This document shows positions 1 through 7,934 of a stretch of 64,000 nucleotides of DNA, one piece after another. The notes under the pieces were generated by a model. That model made no database searches and was not told the DNA's origin. It was given only the letters and a program-made list of their open reading frames with translations. The DNA is from Candidatus Limnocylindrales bacterium (lineage in GTDB: Bacteria > Moduliflexota > Moduliflexia > Moduliflexales > JAUQPW01). The stretch covers positions 1-64,000 of the forward strand of contig DATMBG010000037.1 of NCBI GenBank assembly GCA_035559535.1, in the 5' to 3' direction. A program made the position numbers and the translations under genes. Each line of letters starts with the position of its first letter. Within the stretch, counting starts at the first letter, position 1.

Positions 1-105
1 TTTTCATTTCAGGGGATTAATAACTGGTTTAGCTATCTTGCTGGTTGAGTAGCGAAATGCATTGAATCTCCTTCGTGAGGGCAAGCTCCCTCTTTTTGCA
101 AGGTG

Positions 106-126
106 GGTCAACCGGGACGGTTGACC
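106..126. repeat. Short hairpin, GGTCAACC/GGTTGACC
   Basis: An 8-bp perfect inverted repeat with a 5-nt loop lies in the otherwise featureless first 245 bases, about 120 bp upstream of the TauE-like gene. No T-run follows, so it may be a dispersed repeat rather than a terminator. I see nothing else supportable in bases 1-226. Confidence 0.45.
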
Positions 127-245
127 TACTAACCGTTTTGAGCCCATCCTCCCAAATCGAAAAATGTGGGTAAAGATAAGACACAGGAGAGGGGGAGCGA
201 GGGGGTGAGGGGGCGCCTGATTGAGCAGGAGAGGATAAACTAGAC

Positions 246-1010
246 GTGGAAAGTTATTTTATTCTGGGGCTGATACTGAGCGCAGCTATTGGGTTCTCTC
301 TCGGATTGATTGGAGGAGGTGGCTCGATTATCACGGTACCTGTTCTCGTTTATGTCCTGGGTGTTGAAGCCCATCAAGCGGTTGGAATGTCCCTTGCGGT
401 TGTTGGATCAACTAGCCTTATTGGAGCCATGTTTCACTATCGGCGAGGTACCGTGGATCTAAAAACTGGAACCTTCTTTGGTGGGTCAGGAATACTGAGC
501 GCTTACTTCGGATCCCACCTGACACATTTTCTCTCTCCGGCCGTTTTACTCCTCTCATTCGCGGGGCTTATGCTTCTTATCGCAATACTCATGCTAACTA
601 GAAAACAGACCGGTGAAGGGGAAACAAACAACAAAAATAAAAGTGCTTTAAAGGCTGTAGTTACAGGTTCAGGTGTTGGATTTCTAACAGGTTTCCTCGG
701 CGTAGGTGGGGGTTTTCTTATTGTACCGGCCCTGATGCTGTTTGGTGGACTTTCAATGAGGCATGCCATAGGCACATCTCTGATGGTTATTAGCATCAAC
801 TGTGTTGCCGGATTGTTCGGACATCTCTCTTATGGGGGCTTCGACTTTTACCTGACTTTTCTGGTAACCTTGCTTGCTGCAATGGGCACCCTCCTGGGAA
901 CTGTTCTTTCCCATAGAACCTCTCCAACCTATTTAAGAAAAGGCTTTGCTGTATTTGTGATAATGGTTGCCTTCTTTTTAATCACAAAGAACTATACGGC
1001 TCTGTTTTAA
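246..1010 (+). CDS. TauE/SafE (TSUP) family membrane transporter
   Basis: A 254-aa polytopic membrane protein of the TSUP family, which exports or exchanges small sulfur-containing or organic anions across the inner membrane. The two homologous halves are visible: each starts with a glycine-rich segment (GFSLGLIGGGGSIITVPVL near residues 17-35 and GFLTGFLGVGGGFLIVPAL near 143-161), the family signature. About eight hydrophobic segments are present, and the length is usual for the family. The start is a GTG preceded by AGGAGAGG at 227-234. It stands alone, with no neighbour that reveals the substrate. Family assignment is confident; the transported anion is unknown. Confidence 0.85.
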   Translation: MESYFILGLILSAAIGFSLGLIGGGGSIITVPVLVYVLGVEAHQAVGMSLAVVGSTSLIGAMFHYRRGTVDLKTGTFFGGSGILSAYFGSHLTHFLSPAVLLLSFAGLMLLIAILMLTRKQTGEGETNNKNKSALKAVVTGSGVGFLTGFLGVGGGFLIVPALMLFGGLSMRHAIGTSLMVISINCVAGLFGHLSYGGFDFYLTFLVTLLAAMGTLLGTVLSHRTSPTYLRKGFAVFVIMVAFFLITKNYTALF

Positions 1011-1386
1011 ACGGCCTTTTATAAAAGGGTTTATTTCCGAGAGCAAAAATCACAAAGGAACTTTGACTTCTTTTTAGATGGATAATTTAAAGCCTCGAGG
1101 GAAGTTTCTCTTCCCTTATACTCCCTTTCTTTGTTAGAAATATAGCAGGGTTCTGAAGCCCTCGTGGGGCTGCAATAACCTACCTCCTTCCAAAATGCAG
1201 GATTGGCTCTAAACGCTTTAAACAAACAAAGCACAAATCCTTTTTTCTTGTGGAAAGATTCCTGATGTAAGGAACCTCCTTCAAGTAAGGTTTAGCCTCT
1301 CAGAAGAGAAAGCTGTAATAGCCTTGAAACAGGGCAATGGTGTGGAACTGCTCTCTTTCTAACCTCAGCTTTCCATTTTGGAGATT
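1011..1386. other. Intergenic region, no gene supported
   Basis: About 375 bp between the TSUP gene and the response-regulator promoter. A 67-codon minus-strand frame at 1031-1234 has no ribosome-binding site, no recognisable domain and low-complexity composition, so I do not call it. No paired palindromic enhancer of the kind seen elsewhere in the window was found here. Confidence 0.5.
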
Positions 1387-1401
1387 TGGTATATTACTTG
1401 C
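1387..1401 (+). promoter_or_regulatory. Sigma-54 promoter of the response-regulator gene
   Basis: TGGTATATTACTTGC has GG at -24 and GC at -12 with the obligatory 10-bp spacing. It differs at only two positions from the PDH promoter at 7864. The coding start is 66 bp downstream. No 17-bp enhancer pair was found within 300 bp upstream, so its activator site is unassigned. Confidence 0.65.
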
Positions 1402-1466
1402 TATTTACTGATAAATAGAGGGAAAAAACAATATCACCACCCCTACAAGTCAGATGAATTAAGATT

Positions 1467-1856
1467 ATGACCAACGCACGAATTCTGATAGTCGAGGATA
1501 ACGCTATCATAGCAAGGTATCTGGGGAGTATGCTATCCAGAGCAAATTATGAAGTTGTTGGAATAGTTCCATCTGGAGAGGAGGCCATTGAAAAAGCCAT
1601 AGAAACCCATCCAGATTTAGTATTGATGGATATTACCTTAGAAGGAAAGATGGACGGCATAGAGGCAGCCGAGCACATCTATGCCCGTTTTAATATTCCA
1701 ATAATTTACATAACTTCCCTTGAAGACTCCTCTACGATCCGACGTATAAAAGCCTCCCAAGCTTTTGGATATATTTCTAAGCCAACTAAGGATACCGAAT
1801 TACTTACAGCTATTGAAATGGCTCTCCACAGGCTTAAAACTGGCACAAATTGTTAG
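1467..1856 (+). CDS. Single-domain (CheY-like) response regulator
   Basis: 129 aa consisting of a receiver domain only. Visible features are the acidic pair in VEDN (residues 10-13), the phospho-acceptor Asp in LMDI (about residue 53), the conserved Ser/Thr in ITS (about 83) and Lys in SKP (about 104). There is no output domain, so it probably acts by protein contact or within a phosphorelay. The phrase MDGIEAAEHIYARFNIPIIY is typical of receivers paired with PAS-rich hybrid kinases. No kinase gene is adjacent; the only kinase in the window is at 19098-20285. A good sigma-54 promoter sits 66 bp upstream. The ribosome-binding site is weak. Partner and output are unknown. Confidence 0.85.
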   Translation: MTNARILIVEDNAIIARYLGSMLSRANYEVVGIVPSGEEAIEKAIETHPDLVLMDITLEGKMDGIEAAEHIYARFNIPIIYITSLEDSSTIRRIKASQAFGYISKPTKDTELLTAIEMALHRLKTGTNC

Positions 1857-1990
1857 TCAATGAGAAAACCTCAAAGTATTTTTCTCTCTATTCTTCTCCC
1901 TTAGAAGGGGAGGTAGAGGAATAAAAAGGGGAAACCAGATTTTGATACCAGGCTTGTAATCTCAATTCCATCTGTATGAGGATGTTATAT

Positions 1991-2015
1991 TAGAGCAACC
2001 CACCGGGTTGCTCTA
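1991..2015. terminator. Perfect 11-bp stem, 3-nt loop hairpin between convergent genes
   Basis: TAGAGCAACCC pairs with GGGTTGCTCTA across an ACC loop. It sits between the ends of two convergent genes (1856 and 2137), the right place for a bidirectional terminator. A proper T-tract is absent, so a dispersed palindrome is the alternative. Confidence 0.5.
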
Positions 2016-2136
2016 GATTCTATAGAAAAATCGTACAAAGTTGTCCTTGCGGTTATACGGTATTTCCCTGTAGAAACCTTCCTGATCCTTAGGAATACTA
2101 TCCAGAATGAAAAGCCTCTGGCTCAAACGAATTAAA

Positions 2137-2499
2137 TTACTTCGGAACACACAAACAAACAAAATTCCTTTGAGCATATTCTTTTCCATTAAAAGGGACT
2201 AAACAGTTAAAAGTATCGGTGACATTCTTCCCGGGAACATAGCCCGAAGAGTACTTTCGTCTTCCCCTTTTTGCTGCCGTAGAGACGCCACAGACAAATA
2301 ACTGAGCCGTAGCACCTGATTTACTTCCTTCAGCTCCTGCGTATACAGGATCCATCCCCTGCCTCGTACAGGTTGTATCACAGTTAGTCCCTTGAGGAGC
2401 AGGTATCCAGCTATAGTTAGCGGCCAGGATGGAATCGGTTACTATAAAAAGTCCTATTAAGAATAGGACTAGAGAATTGATTAAGATTTTTATTTTCAT
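2137..2499 (-). CDS. Small secreted cysteine-rich protein, unrecognised
   Basis: 120 aa. Residues 1-26 form a classic Sec signal peptide (Lys-rich start, long hydrophobic core, probable cleavage after SILA). The mature part has six cysteines (residues 40, 44, 70, 99, 115, 117), suggesting up to three disulfides in the periplasm or outside the cell. The even number of Cys and the absence of CxxCH argue against a cytochrome. I do not recognise a family. It is preceded on its strand by a near-ideal sigma-54 promoter at 2625-2639 and diverges from the HhH gene across a shared enhancer pair, so its expression is probably tied to the window-wide sigma-54 regulon. Confidence 0.6.
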   Translation of the reverse strand: MKIKILINSLVLFLIGLFIVTDSILAANYSWIPAPQGTNCDTTCTRQGMDPVYAGAEGSKSGATAQLFVCGVSTAAKRGRRKYSSGYVPGKNVTDTFNCLVPFNGKEYAQRNFVCLCVPK

Positions 2500-2624
2500 A
2501 GGTTGGGTTGATTTTGAAAAAGTAGAAATGAGTTTAGTCGGAAATAACTAAACTTCTTTCTACCTATCATCAGGTAATATTAGATTCCTAAACAAAATGG
2601 AGTACTCAAATTTTAATATACTTC

Positions 2625-2639
2625 GCAATTAATATACCA
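2625..2639 (-). promoter_or_regulatory. Sigma-54 promoter of the small secreted protein
   Basis: Minus-strand sequence TGGTATATTAATTGC is identical to the PDH promoter at 7864-7878. The expected transcript start is about 110 nt before the coding start at 2499. It diverges from the promoter at 2937 across the enhancer pair 2775-2849. Confidence 0.75.
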
Positions 2640-2774
2640 CCTCTACGAGGTAGAACCTATCAGACTGATTTTCTTGGTTAGAAGAAACGTTTCTTTGATA
2701 GATTTAATCTTCTTTGATAAATAAGATCAAGTAAATTTAGTCTGAACCATAAAGTAATGGGGGAATTTGTCTTT

Positions 2775-2849
2775 TGTCTTAATTTCTGACATCCTTTGAT
2801 ATGTCTTATATAAAAAAGGTTTTTAACTTTATTGTAAGATTTTAAGACG
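2775..2849 (+). promoter_or_regulatory. Paired 17-bp enhancer (UAS), HhH/secreted-protein locus
   Basis: Two sites: TGTCTTAATTTCTGACA (2775-2791) and TGTAAGATTTTAAGACG (2833-2849), with centres 58 bp apart. The first is preceded by an extra half-site (TGTCTTTTGTCTTAA arrangement). The pair lies between divergent sigma-54 promoters and has its proximal-type site towards the plus-strand promoter at 2937, 97 bp away. Confidence 0.75.
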
Positions 2850-2936
2850 AACAATATCTAACGCATAAATCGCAAATAACCGGTAACAGGTTTCTAATTT
2901 CTTATTTTCGACTCTCAATCTTCGATTTTAAAGACC

Positions 2937-2951
2937 TGGTATATGGATTGC
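2937..2951 (+). promoter_or_regulatory. Sigma-54 promoter of the HhH-protein gene
   Basis: TGGTATATGGATTGC, GG-N10-GC spacing exact. The coding start at 3030 is about 80 bp downstream and the UAS pair lies 97 bp upstream. Confidence 0.75.
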
Positions 2952-3029
2952 CTTAGAAAAAGATTGGAATTAAGGACTCCGAGATGAGGAGTAAAAGTAA
3001 AAATTCTTACCAAGAAAGGAAGTGATTTT

Positions 3030-3662
3030 ATGGAGGTTAATTATAAGGTCAATATCAATACCGCGGACGATAAAGAGCTTCTAAGTGTATTTAAAACTGA
3101 AGAGTTAGTCTGGGCAGTTAAATCTGGCCGTCCTTATAACAGTATTGAAGAACTTTATCGGGTAGAAGGGATTGACGAGGACCTCTTTGAGAAAATCCGA
3201 GATAGGATTATCGTGGAAGACTTCTCAGAGCAAGGTTTTATGGGGGTTGCCGATGTACGGGAAAGTGAAGAGTTGCAGGAAGGGGTTATTCCGGGATTTG
3301 ATATGGAAGAGCCGGAGGAATTTACCGGAGCTAAGGACCTAAGGATTGCGGTGGGAGAGATCAACGACGAAGAAGCCGAGATGAAGGAAATGTTCAGGAT
3401 TATAAAAGCACCTTCCGAATTGGAACGGCTGGAGGAAGAAGAAGAACTCCTAGCTGATCAAACTATAGAGGAAGAACGAGAAATAATTCCTGGCTATGAA
3501 GCTGAGACCAAGAAAATGCAAGAGGAATGGGACTCAGAGCAGAAAGAAGATAAAACCGGAGGAAACCACACTCCAGGAAGAAAATCTAAGGTTCGAGAAA
3601 AAAAGTCAGATAAAAAGCCTAAAGGATCCATTTCTAAAACTCATACAAATGATGAATCATAA
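3030..3662 (+). CDS. Helix-hairpin-helix protein with charged C-terminal tail
   Basis: 210 aa. Residues 5-62 match a helix-hairpin-helix domain of the ComEA type (VNINTADDKELLSVF, then a second hairpin around residues 33-58). Such domains bind DNA non-specifically or mediate protein contacts. Unlike ComEA there is no signal peptide or membrane anchor, so it should be cytoplasmic. Residues 70-210 are strongly Glu/Lys-rich and probably disordered or coiled-coil. AAGGAAGTG precedes the ATG at a good distance. It is driven by a sigma-54 promoter with the paired enhancer, which is unexpected for a DNA-binding housekeeping protein. Function not known; a link to DNA uptake is not supported by neighbours. 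Confidence 0.7.
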   Translation: MEVNYKVNINTADDKELLSVFKTEELVWAVKSGRPYNSIEELYRVEGIDEDLFEKIRDRIIVEDFSEQGFMGVADVRESEELQEGVIPGFDMEEPEEFTGAKDLRIAVGEINDEEAEMKEMFRIIKAPSELERLEEEEELLADQTIEEEREIIPGYEAETKKMQEEWDSEQKEDKTGGNHTPGRKSKVREKKSDKKPKGSISKTHTNDES

Positions 3663-3715
3663 GCTGTGAATATAAACTGATTCCTGACTCATGATTTATC
3701 GTTTCATGACTCATC

Positions 3716-4660
3716 ATGTATCGATCAATTCTTGTACCACTTGATGGATCGACGTTGGCGGAACAAGCCTTACCGATAGCACGGGGTATTGTAAGCAGGA
3801 TAGGGGCAGGAGCAAAACTTCAGTTGGTGTTGGTACACGTACCCACCCCCGCCCGGTATGCTGATGGGGTACTCATTTTCGATGAAACCCTGGAAACTCA
3901 AGTCAGGGAGCATGAACATAACTACCTGAATAATGTGATAAAAAAACTAGCATTAGGTCCAGAGGTTTCTGTCACAGCGGAAGTACTAAGTGGGAGGATT
4001 GGAAAAGTTGACGAAATACTCCATGACCATATTGTAAATACAGGTGTAAACCTGGTGGTGATGGCGACTCATGGGCATGGCCCACTGGCTCGTTTCTGGC
4101 TTGGTAGTGTCACGGATAAGCTGATACGCCAATCAGTAAAACCTATTTTACTGGTGCCTGTACGGGAAAAGACAGAAGAAACGCCAGACCTCACCCGTGA
4201 AGAGATCTTTCAGCACATACTGATTCCTCTTGATGGGTCAGCTTTTTCGGAACAAATACTGGAACATGTGGTAGGACTTGGTAAACTGATGGAGGCCGAC
4301 TATACACTCTTACAGGTTGTGGAACCAGTGGTGCAGGTTGGTTATTCAATCAATGAAGAAATCATTCGACTAAACCAGATATTGCGGGAACATATCCAGA
4401 CTGAAGCCCAAAAATACCTGGATAGTGTGGCCGAACGGTTACGAGTGTGGTCCCTTCAAGTTCAGACAAGAGTCATTATCGATCGGCATCCAGCAACAGC
4501 TATTCTTGAAGAAGCAAGCAGGCAGGGAATAGATTTGATAGCTATGGAAACACACGGTCGAGGTGGTTTAACTCGACTTCTTATAGGGAGTGTAGCTGAT
4601 AAAGTATTACGGGGAACTTCTATACCGGTATTACTCCATCGTCCGCGCAGTGAGCCCTAA
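3716..4660 (+). CDS. Tandem universal stress protein (two UspA domains)
   Basis: 314 aa built of two UspA-type alpha/beta domains (about residues 1-147 and 160-310). Each ends with the ATP-binding signature: ATHGHGPLARFWLGSVTDK near residue 120 and ETHGRGGLTRLLIGSVADK near 280, the G-2x-G-9x-G-S/T pattern. ATP-binding Usps act in stress survival and energy limitation. The gene begins 53 nt after the HhH gene, so it may be co-transcribed from the same sigma-54 promoter. The ribosome-binding site is poor. Family certain; precise role unknown. Confidence 0.9.
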   Translation: MYRSILVPLDGSTLAEQALPIARGIVSRIGAGAKLQLVLVHVPTPARYADGVLIFDETLETQVREHEHNYLNNVIKKLALGPEVSVTAEVLSGRIGKVDEILHDHIVNTGVNLVVMATHGHGPLARFWLGSVTDKLIRQSVKPILLVPVREKTEETPDLTREEIFQHILIPLDGSAFSEQILEHVVGLGKLMEADYTLLQVVEPVVQVGYSINEEIIRLNQILREHIQTEAQKYLDSVAERLRVWSLQVQTRVIIDRHPATAILEEASRQGIDLIAMETHGRGGLTRLLIGSVADKVLRGTSIPVLLHRPRSEP

Positions 4661-4801
4661 AATTCTGATTTTAAAGCTATCGGAGCATGGGTTTATTTCA
4701 AAAGGGACGATCACGCAGGATTGTTCTGGGTATATTATGTCTTCTCTTTGACAGATTGATTAAGTCCTAAAACTTAGGATTTATATTAAAGGAGTGTAGC
4801 C

Positions 4802-6304
4802 ATGGCAGAAAATAACTCTACAACCCCCTCTTCTCCAAAAGAAATTAAGGAAGTTCCCTTGGGAACCCTTCCTCCTTTGAAGATGGAAAAAATCCCCCCA
4901 TTTAAAGGGATTTTTGCTTATATCGGACCAGGCATTTTATGGGCGGCTTTGGCTCAAGGTTCTGGGGAACTTATCTGGTGGCCCTACTTAACCGCTAAGT
5001 ATGGAGCTGCTTTTTTGGGTCTCCTGATCCCGGCCTCCTTACTTCAATACTGGGTTAATCTAGAAATCTGTAGATATACCGTTGCAACGGGGGAGACTCC
5101 GATGACAGGTTTTACGAGAATAAGTCGCCTGTATGCCTGGATTATGTGGGTCGGGATCTTTATTGAGAATGCGTGGCTGGGTGCCTATGCAACCGCCGGG
5201 GGCACTGCTCTGGCGGCTTTGACAGGATTTCCAGCAGGTTGGACAGCTCGGGGTCAGTCTTTATTTTGGGGTTATTTAACCATCAGTATCTATATCCTTG
5301 CAATGGTCTTGGGTCGAGTGGTCTATAATGTGATTGAGAAAATCTCGATGGTTGTTGTAGTTATTACAATGACCGGTATTGTTTTTGCCCTATTTCAACA
5401 AAAGGTCCTTGCTGTAACCTGGGATTTCTTCGCAGCTCTGATTCCCCATTTTACAATGCCCAGTAGCTTGCCAAACTGGGATCCCAAGGATCTGAATGTC
5501 TTGGTTACGAGCATTGCCTATGCAGGCGCTGGTGGTTTCGGTCAGTTGTTTATCGGCTACTGGATGCGGGATAAAGGAATCGGAATGGGAAAACTTATTG
5601 GACGTGTTACCTCGCCTATAACCGGGGAAGCTGAAACGATTCCTGCAACGGGGTATGTTTTTGCCGACACAGAGGAAAATAAACGAAATTATAAAGGCTG
5701 GGTTCATTATTTTAGTTTTGAAAATTTCATTGGGGTCTTCTTAAATCTCCTGACCACTATTATTATGTGTTGGCTCGCTTTTGCTCTCTTGTTACCGGAG
5801 GGTAAAGTCCCGAAGGGTTGGGAAATTGCAGTAGTTCAGTCGGCGTTCTTTGAGGTAGCCTGGGGTCCCATCGGTAAAGCCCTGTTCCTTATTGTTGCTG
5901 CAGCCTTCCTTTGCGATGCCTGGCTACAGAATACAGATGGTTTTTCTCGTGTTCAAGCCGATTTTTTCTACGCCAACATCCCGGGAGCTCAAAAGCTTCA
6001 TTTTCGTACCTGGTATTACATCTTTCTGGGTATCTTCAGTGTAATAACGATGACCACCATGGTTATGGCACAACCTGGCGTCTTGATCACGATTCGAGGA
6101 GTTGCTTCATTTCTGGCTATGGGTCTCTTCTGTCCTGGACTTGTCTACCTTAATTATGTGATGTTACCGAGAGTTTTCCCTCAATGGATTAAACCTCATC
6201 CTATTACACGAATTCTTATGATTCTGGCTACCTCAGCTTATATTGTCATGGGAATTATGTACCTTTATTTGAACCGGGAACAGTTGATAGGGTTGTTCAG
6301 GTAG
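4802..6304 (+). CDS. Nramp-like (SLC11-related) transporter lacking the DPGN motif
   Basis: 500 aa with about 11 hydrophobic segments after a 35-residue Pro/Lys-rich N-terminus. TM1 reads IGPGILWAALAQGSGE, where canonical Nramp metal transporters have the metal-binding D-P-G-N; Asp and Asn are both replaced. The TM6 region has AYAGAGGFGQL. This places it among the divergent Nramp-related proteins whose substrate (Mg2+, another solute, or unknown) is not settled, so I do not call it a manganese/iron importer. Strong AAAGGAGTG precedes the ATG. It stands alone; a weak palindrome at 6354-6367 follows it. Confidence 0.75.
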   Translation: MAENNSTTPSSPKEIKEVPLGTLPPLKMEKIPPFKGIFAYIGPGILWAALAQGSGELIWWPYLTAKYGAAFLGLLIPASLLQYWVNLEICRYTVATGETPMTGFTRISRLYAWIMWVGIFIENAWLGAYATAGGTALAALTGFPAGWTARGQSLFWGYLTISIYILAMVLGRVVYNVIEKISMVVVVITMTGIVFALFQQKVLAVTWDFFAALIPHFTMPSSLPNWDPKDLNVLVTSIAYAGAGGFGQLFIGYWMRDKGIGMGKLIGRVTSPITGEAETIPATGYVFADTEENKRNYKGWVHYFSFENFIGVFLNLLTTIIMCWLAFALLLPEGKVPKGWEIAVVQSAFFEVAWGPIGKALFLIVAAAFLCDAWLQNTDGFSRVQADFFYANIPGAQKLHFRTWYYIFLGIFSVITMTTMVMAQPGVLITIRGVASFLAMGLFCPGLVYLNYVMLPRVFPQWIKPHPITRILMILATSAYIVMGIMYLYLNREQLIGLFR

Positions 6305-6540
6305 AAATGGAAGCCATTACAGCTCTCTTAAACCTGTCGAATACCCTATCCTTCCATCTATAGATGGGGTTTATTAATATCTGGCTATATTTCAAAAAGG
6401 GACCTGACCCCTGATTTCCTTCCCACGTCGGGGAAAGGTCCTGTTAGGTTATGCGTAATAATGCAAGTGGAGATAAAACGTGCCTGAAAAGCAATAGAAA
6501 TGGTGAATAATATAAGATGTATCCATGAATCCGCTGCTAG

Positions 6541-7188
6541 CTATTTCAAGAGATGTTGCTTAAACCATTGAGCCGCCAGGCGAGCTACCTCCTCCAGGGC
6601 ACCTGGTTCTTCAAACAAATGCGTAGCACCAGGTATAATGACTAATTGTTTTTCCGTTCTCAGGTACTCATAAGCTTTCTGATTGAGCTCAATGACAAGG
6701 TCATCGCAACCTCCAACGATCAACAAGGTAGGCGCTTGAACCCGATCAAGTATGGGAATTACAAGATCAGGACGACCTCCCCGTGATACTACAGCCCCAA
6801 TTATGGGGCCTAGACTAGCAGCTGCTTGGAGAGCCGCCGCAGCCCCTGTACTGGCTCCAAAGTAGCCTATAGCAAGATCTTTTATTTGTGACTGCTCCTT
6901 TAACCAGTGGGTAATAATTTCCAGCCTCTTAGCCAGCAAGCTAATATCAAACCGTGTTTCGTAGGTCACATCTTCTTTTTCAGTTAGTAGATCAATCAGT
7001 AGAGTACCCAGCCCTTCTGCTCGCAATACTTTGGCGACAAAATTGTTTCTGGGACTATGTCGGCTACTGCCGCTACCATGGGCAAATACCACTATAGCTT
7101 GTGCCCCGGCAGGGATATCTAGCATACCTTCGAGTCCAACAGAATTTATAGGAATATAAACCAGATGCTCAAAATTGTTCCGAAACAT
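6541..7188 (-). CDS. Alpha/beta hydrolase (dienelactone-hydrolase-like)
   Basis: 215-aa cytoplasmic alpha/beta-hydrolase. Visible elements: oxyanion-loop segment VVFAHGSGSSRHSPRN (about residues 33-48), nucleophile elbow GASTG (Ser near 112), acidic residue in VGGCDD (near 162) and catalytic His in PGATHLFEEPG (near 190). The family hydrolyses esters or lactones, or acts on phosphoribosyl-type substrates; the substrate cannot be read from sequence. AGAGGT lies just before the ATG. Monocistronic, convergent with the Nramp-like gene. Confidence 0.8.
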   Translation of the reverse strand: MFRNNFEHLVYIPINSVGLEGMLDIPAGAQAIVVFAHGSGSSRHSPRNNFVAKVLRAEGLGTLLIDLLTEKEDVTYETRFDISLLAKRLEIITHWLKEQSQIKDLAIGYFGASTGAAAALQAAASLGPIIGAVVSRGGRPDLVIPILDRVQAPTLLIVGGCDDLVIELNQKAYEYLRTEKQLVIIPGATHLFEEPGALEEVARLAAQWFKQHLLK

Positions 7189-7208
7189 AATTTACCTCTT
7201 GGTTATAT

Positions 7209-7311
7209 AATACCAAATCTGATGGAGAATGTCGTATTCAAAATAAGGAGGGGTGACCGATCAGTCACCCCTCAAGGGGCTATGCGGCATATTCTATCAG
7301 AATTGATATTA
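7209..7311. repeat. Imperfect palindromic repeat with inner GC-rich hairpin (MITE-like)
   Basis: Outer arms (about 25 bp, beginning ACCAAATCTGATGG and ending ATCAGAATTGATAT) are inverted copies of each other. Inside is the hairpin GAGGGGTGAC/GTCACCCCTC at 7248-7273. Related copies lie at about 15294-15375 and 52355-52400, and a single arm is at 47270-47310. It looks like a small non-autonomous mobile or REP-type element. Confidence 0.6.
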
Positions 7312-7539
7312 AATATGTCTGAAAAGTACGACCTCTTTCCATAGAGAGTATTTAGTTTCAAGTATGAAAAGTCTATCTTATCCGGAGCGGACAAGATTTA
7401 CATCGACTTATTAAATACTTTTCAGATATACTCCAATGTCATTGTTTTAGAAATACCTTCTGCAATTTTCTTTCCTTGATTTGAAGGTCCTTTGTTTCTT
7501 ACTAACGAAGAGTTTTTAAAAGTTAACTTTTCTGTAATT

Positions 7540-7613
7540 TGTCTTAATTCCTGACAACCACGAATACGTTTGTAAACAAAGATCTTTTGCCATTATTGTA
7601 GGATTTTAGGACA
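7540..7613 (+). promoter_or_regulatory. Paired 17-bp enhancer (UAS) of the PDH operon
   Basis: TGTCTTAATTCCTGACA (7540-7556) and TGTAGGATTTTAGGACA (7597-7613), centres 57 bp apart. The proximal site is 260 bp from the -24 element, the longest such distance in the window; a repeat at 7676-7756 fills part of the gap. Confidence 0.75.
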
Positions 7614-7675
7614 ATAAGATATCAGAAAGACTGAGGCCCATCTACCTGACCTCTCCTCTGTTCACTTTGAGCTCT

Positions 7676-7756
7676 TCGATAAGCTTGGAACAGGCTTTTA
7701 GGGGACGAATATTCCTCTGCTTATCAAGTCCTCTCTTGAGTTTATCGAAGGGGTTT
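7676..7756. repeat. Inverted repeat with TTCGATAAGCT / AGTTTATCGAA arms
   Basis: Arms CTTCGATAAGCTTGG and GAGTTTATCGAAG flank a 50-bp centre. Similar TCGA..AGCTCAG-type sequence is inserted in frame in the sensor kinase gene (19360-19430), suggesting a dispersed small repeat family. It lies between the PDH enhancer and promoter. Confidence 0.45.
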
Positions 7757-7863
7757 AGTACAAACAGGGAATGTTTAGCTTATCCAGGATTAACTTTACA
7801 AGGTAACTAGCATGGGGATCGTACAGAAACAGCCGGGATAAATTGTTTGTAGGCTTTAAAGCT

Positions 7864-7878
7864 TGGTATATTAATTGC
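7864..7878 (+). promoter_or_regulatory. Sigma-54 promoter of the PDH/acyl-CoA synthetase operon
   Basis: TGGTATATTAATTGC, exact GG-N10-GC spacing, 57 bp before the first start codon; identical to the minus-strand promoter at 2625-2639. Confidence 0.8.
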
Positions 7879-7934
7879 GTTACTTCCGTAATGAGGAGTT
7901 AAGACGAAGTTGATAAACTCAGAGGGGAAATTCC

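Noticed and set aside
1031-1234. 67-codon minus-strand frame
   Set aside because: No ribosome-binding site, no domain, low-complexity composition; treated as chance.
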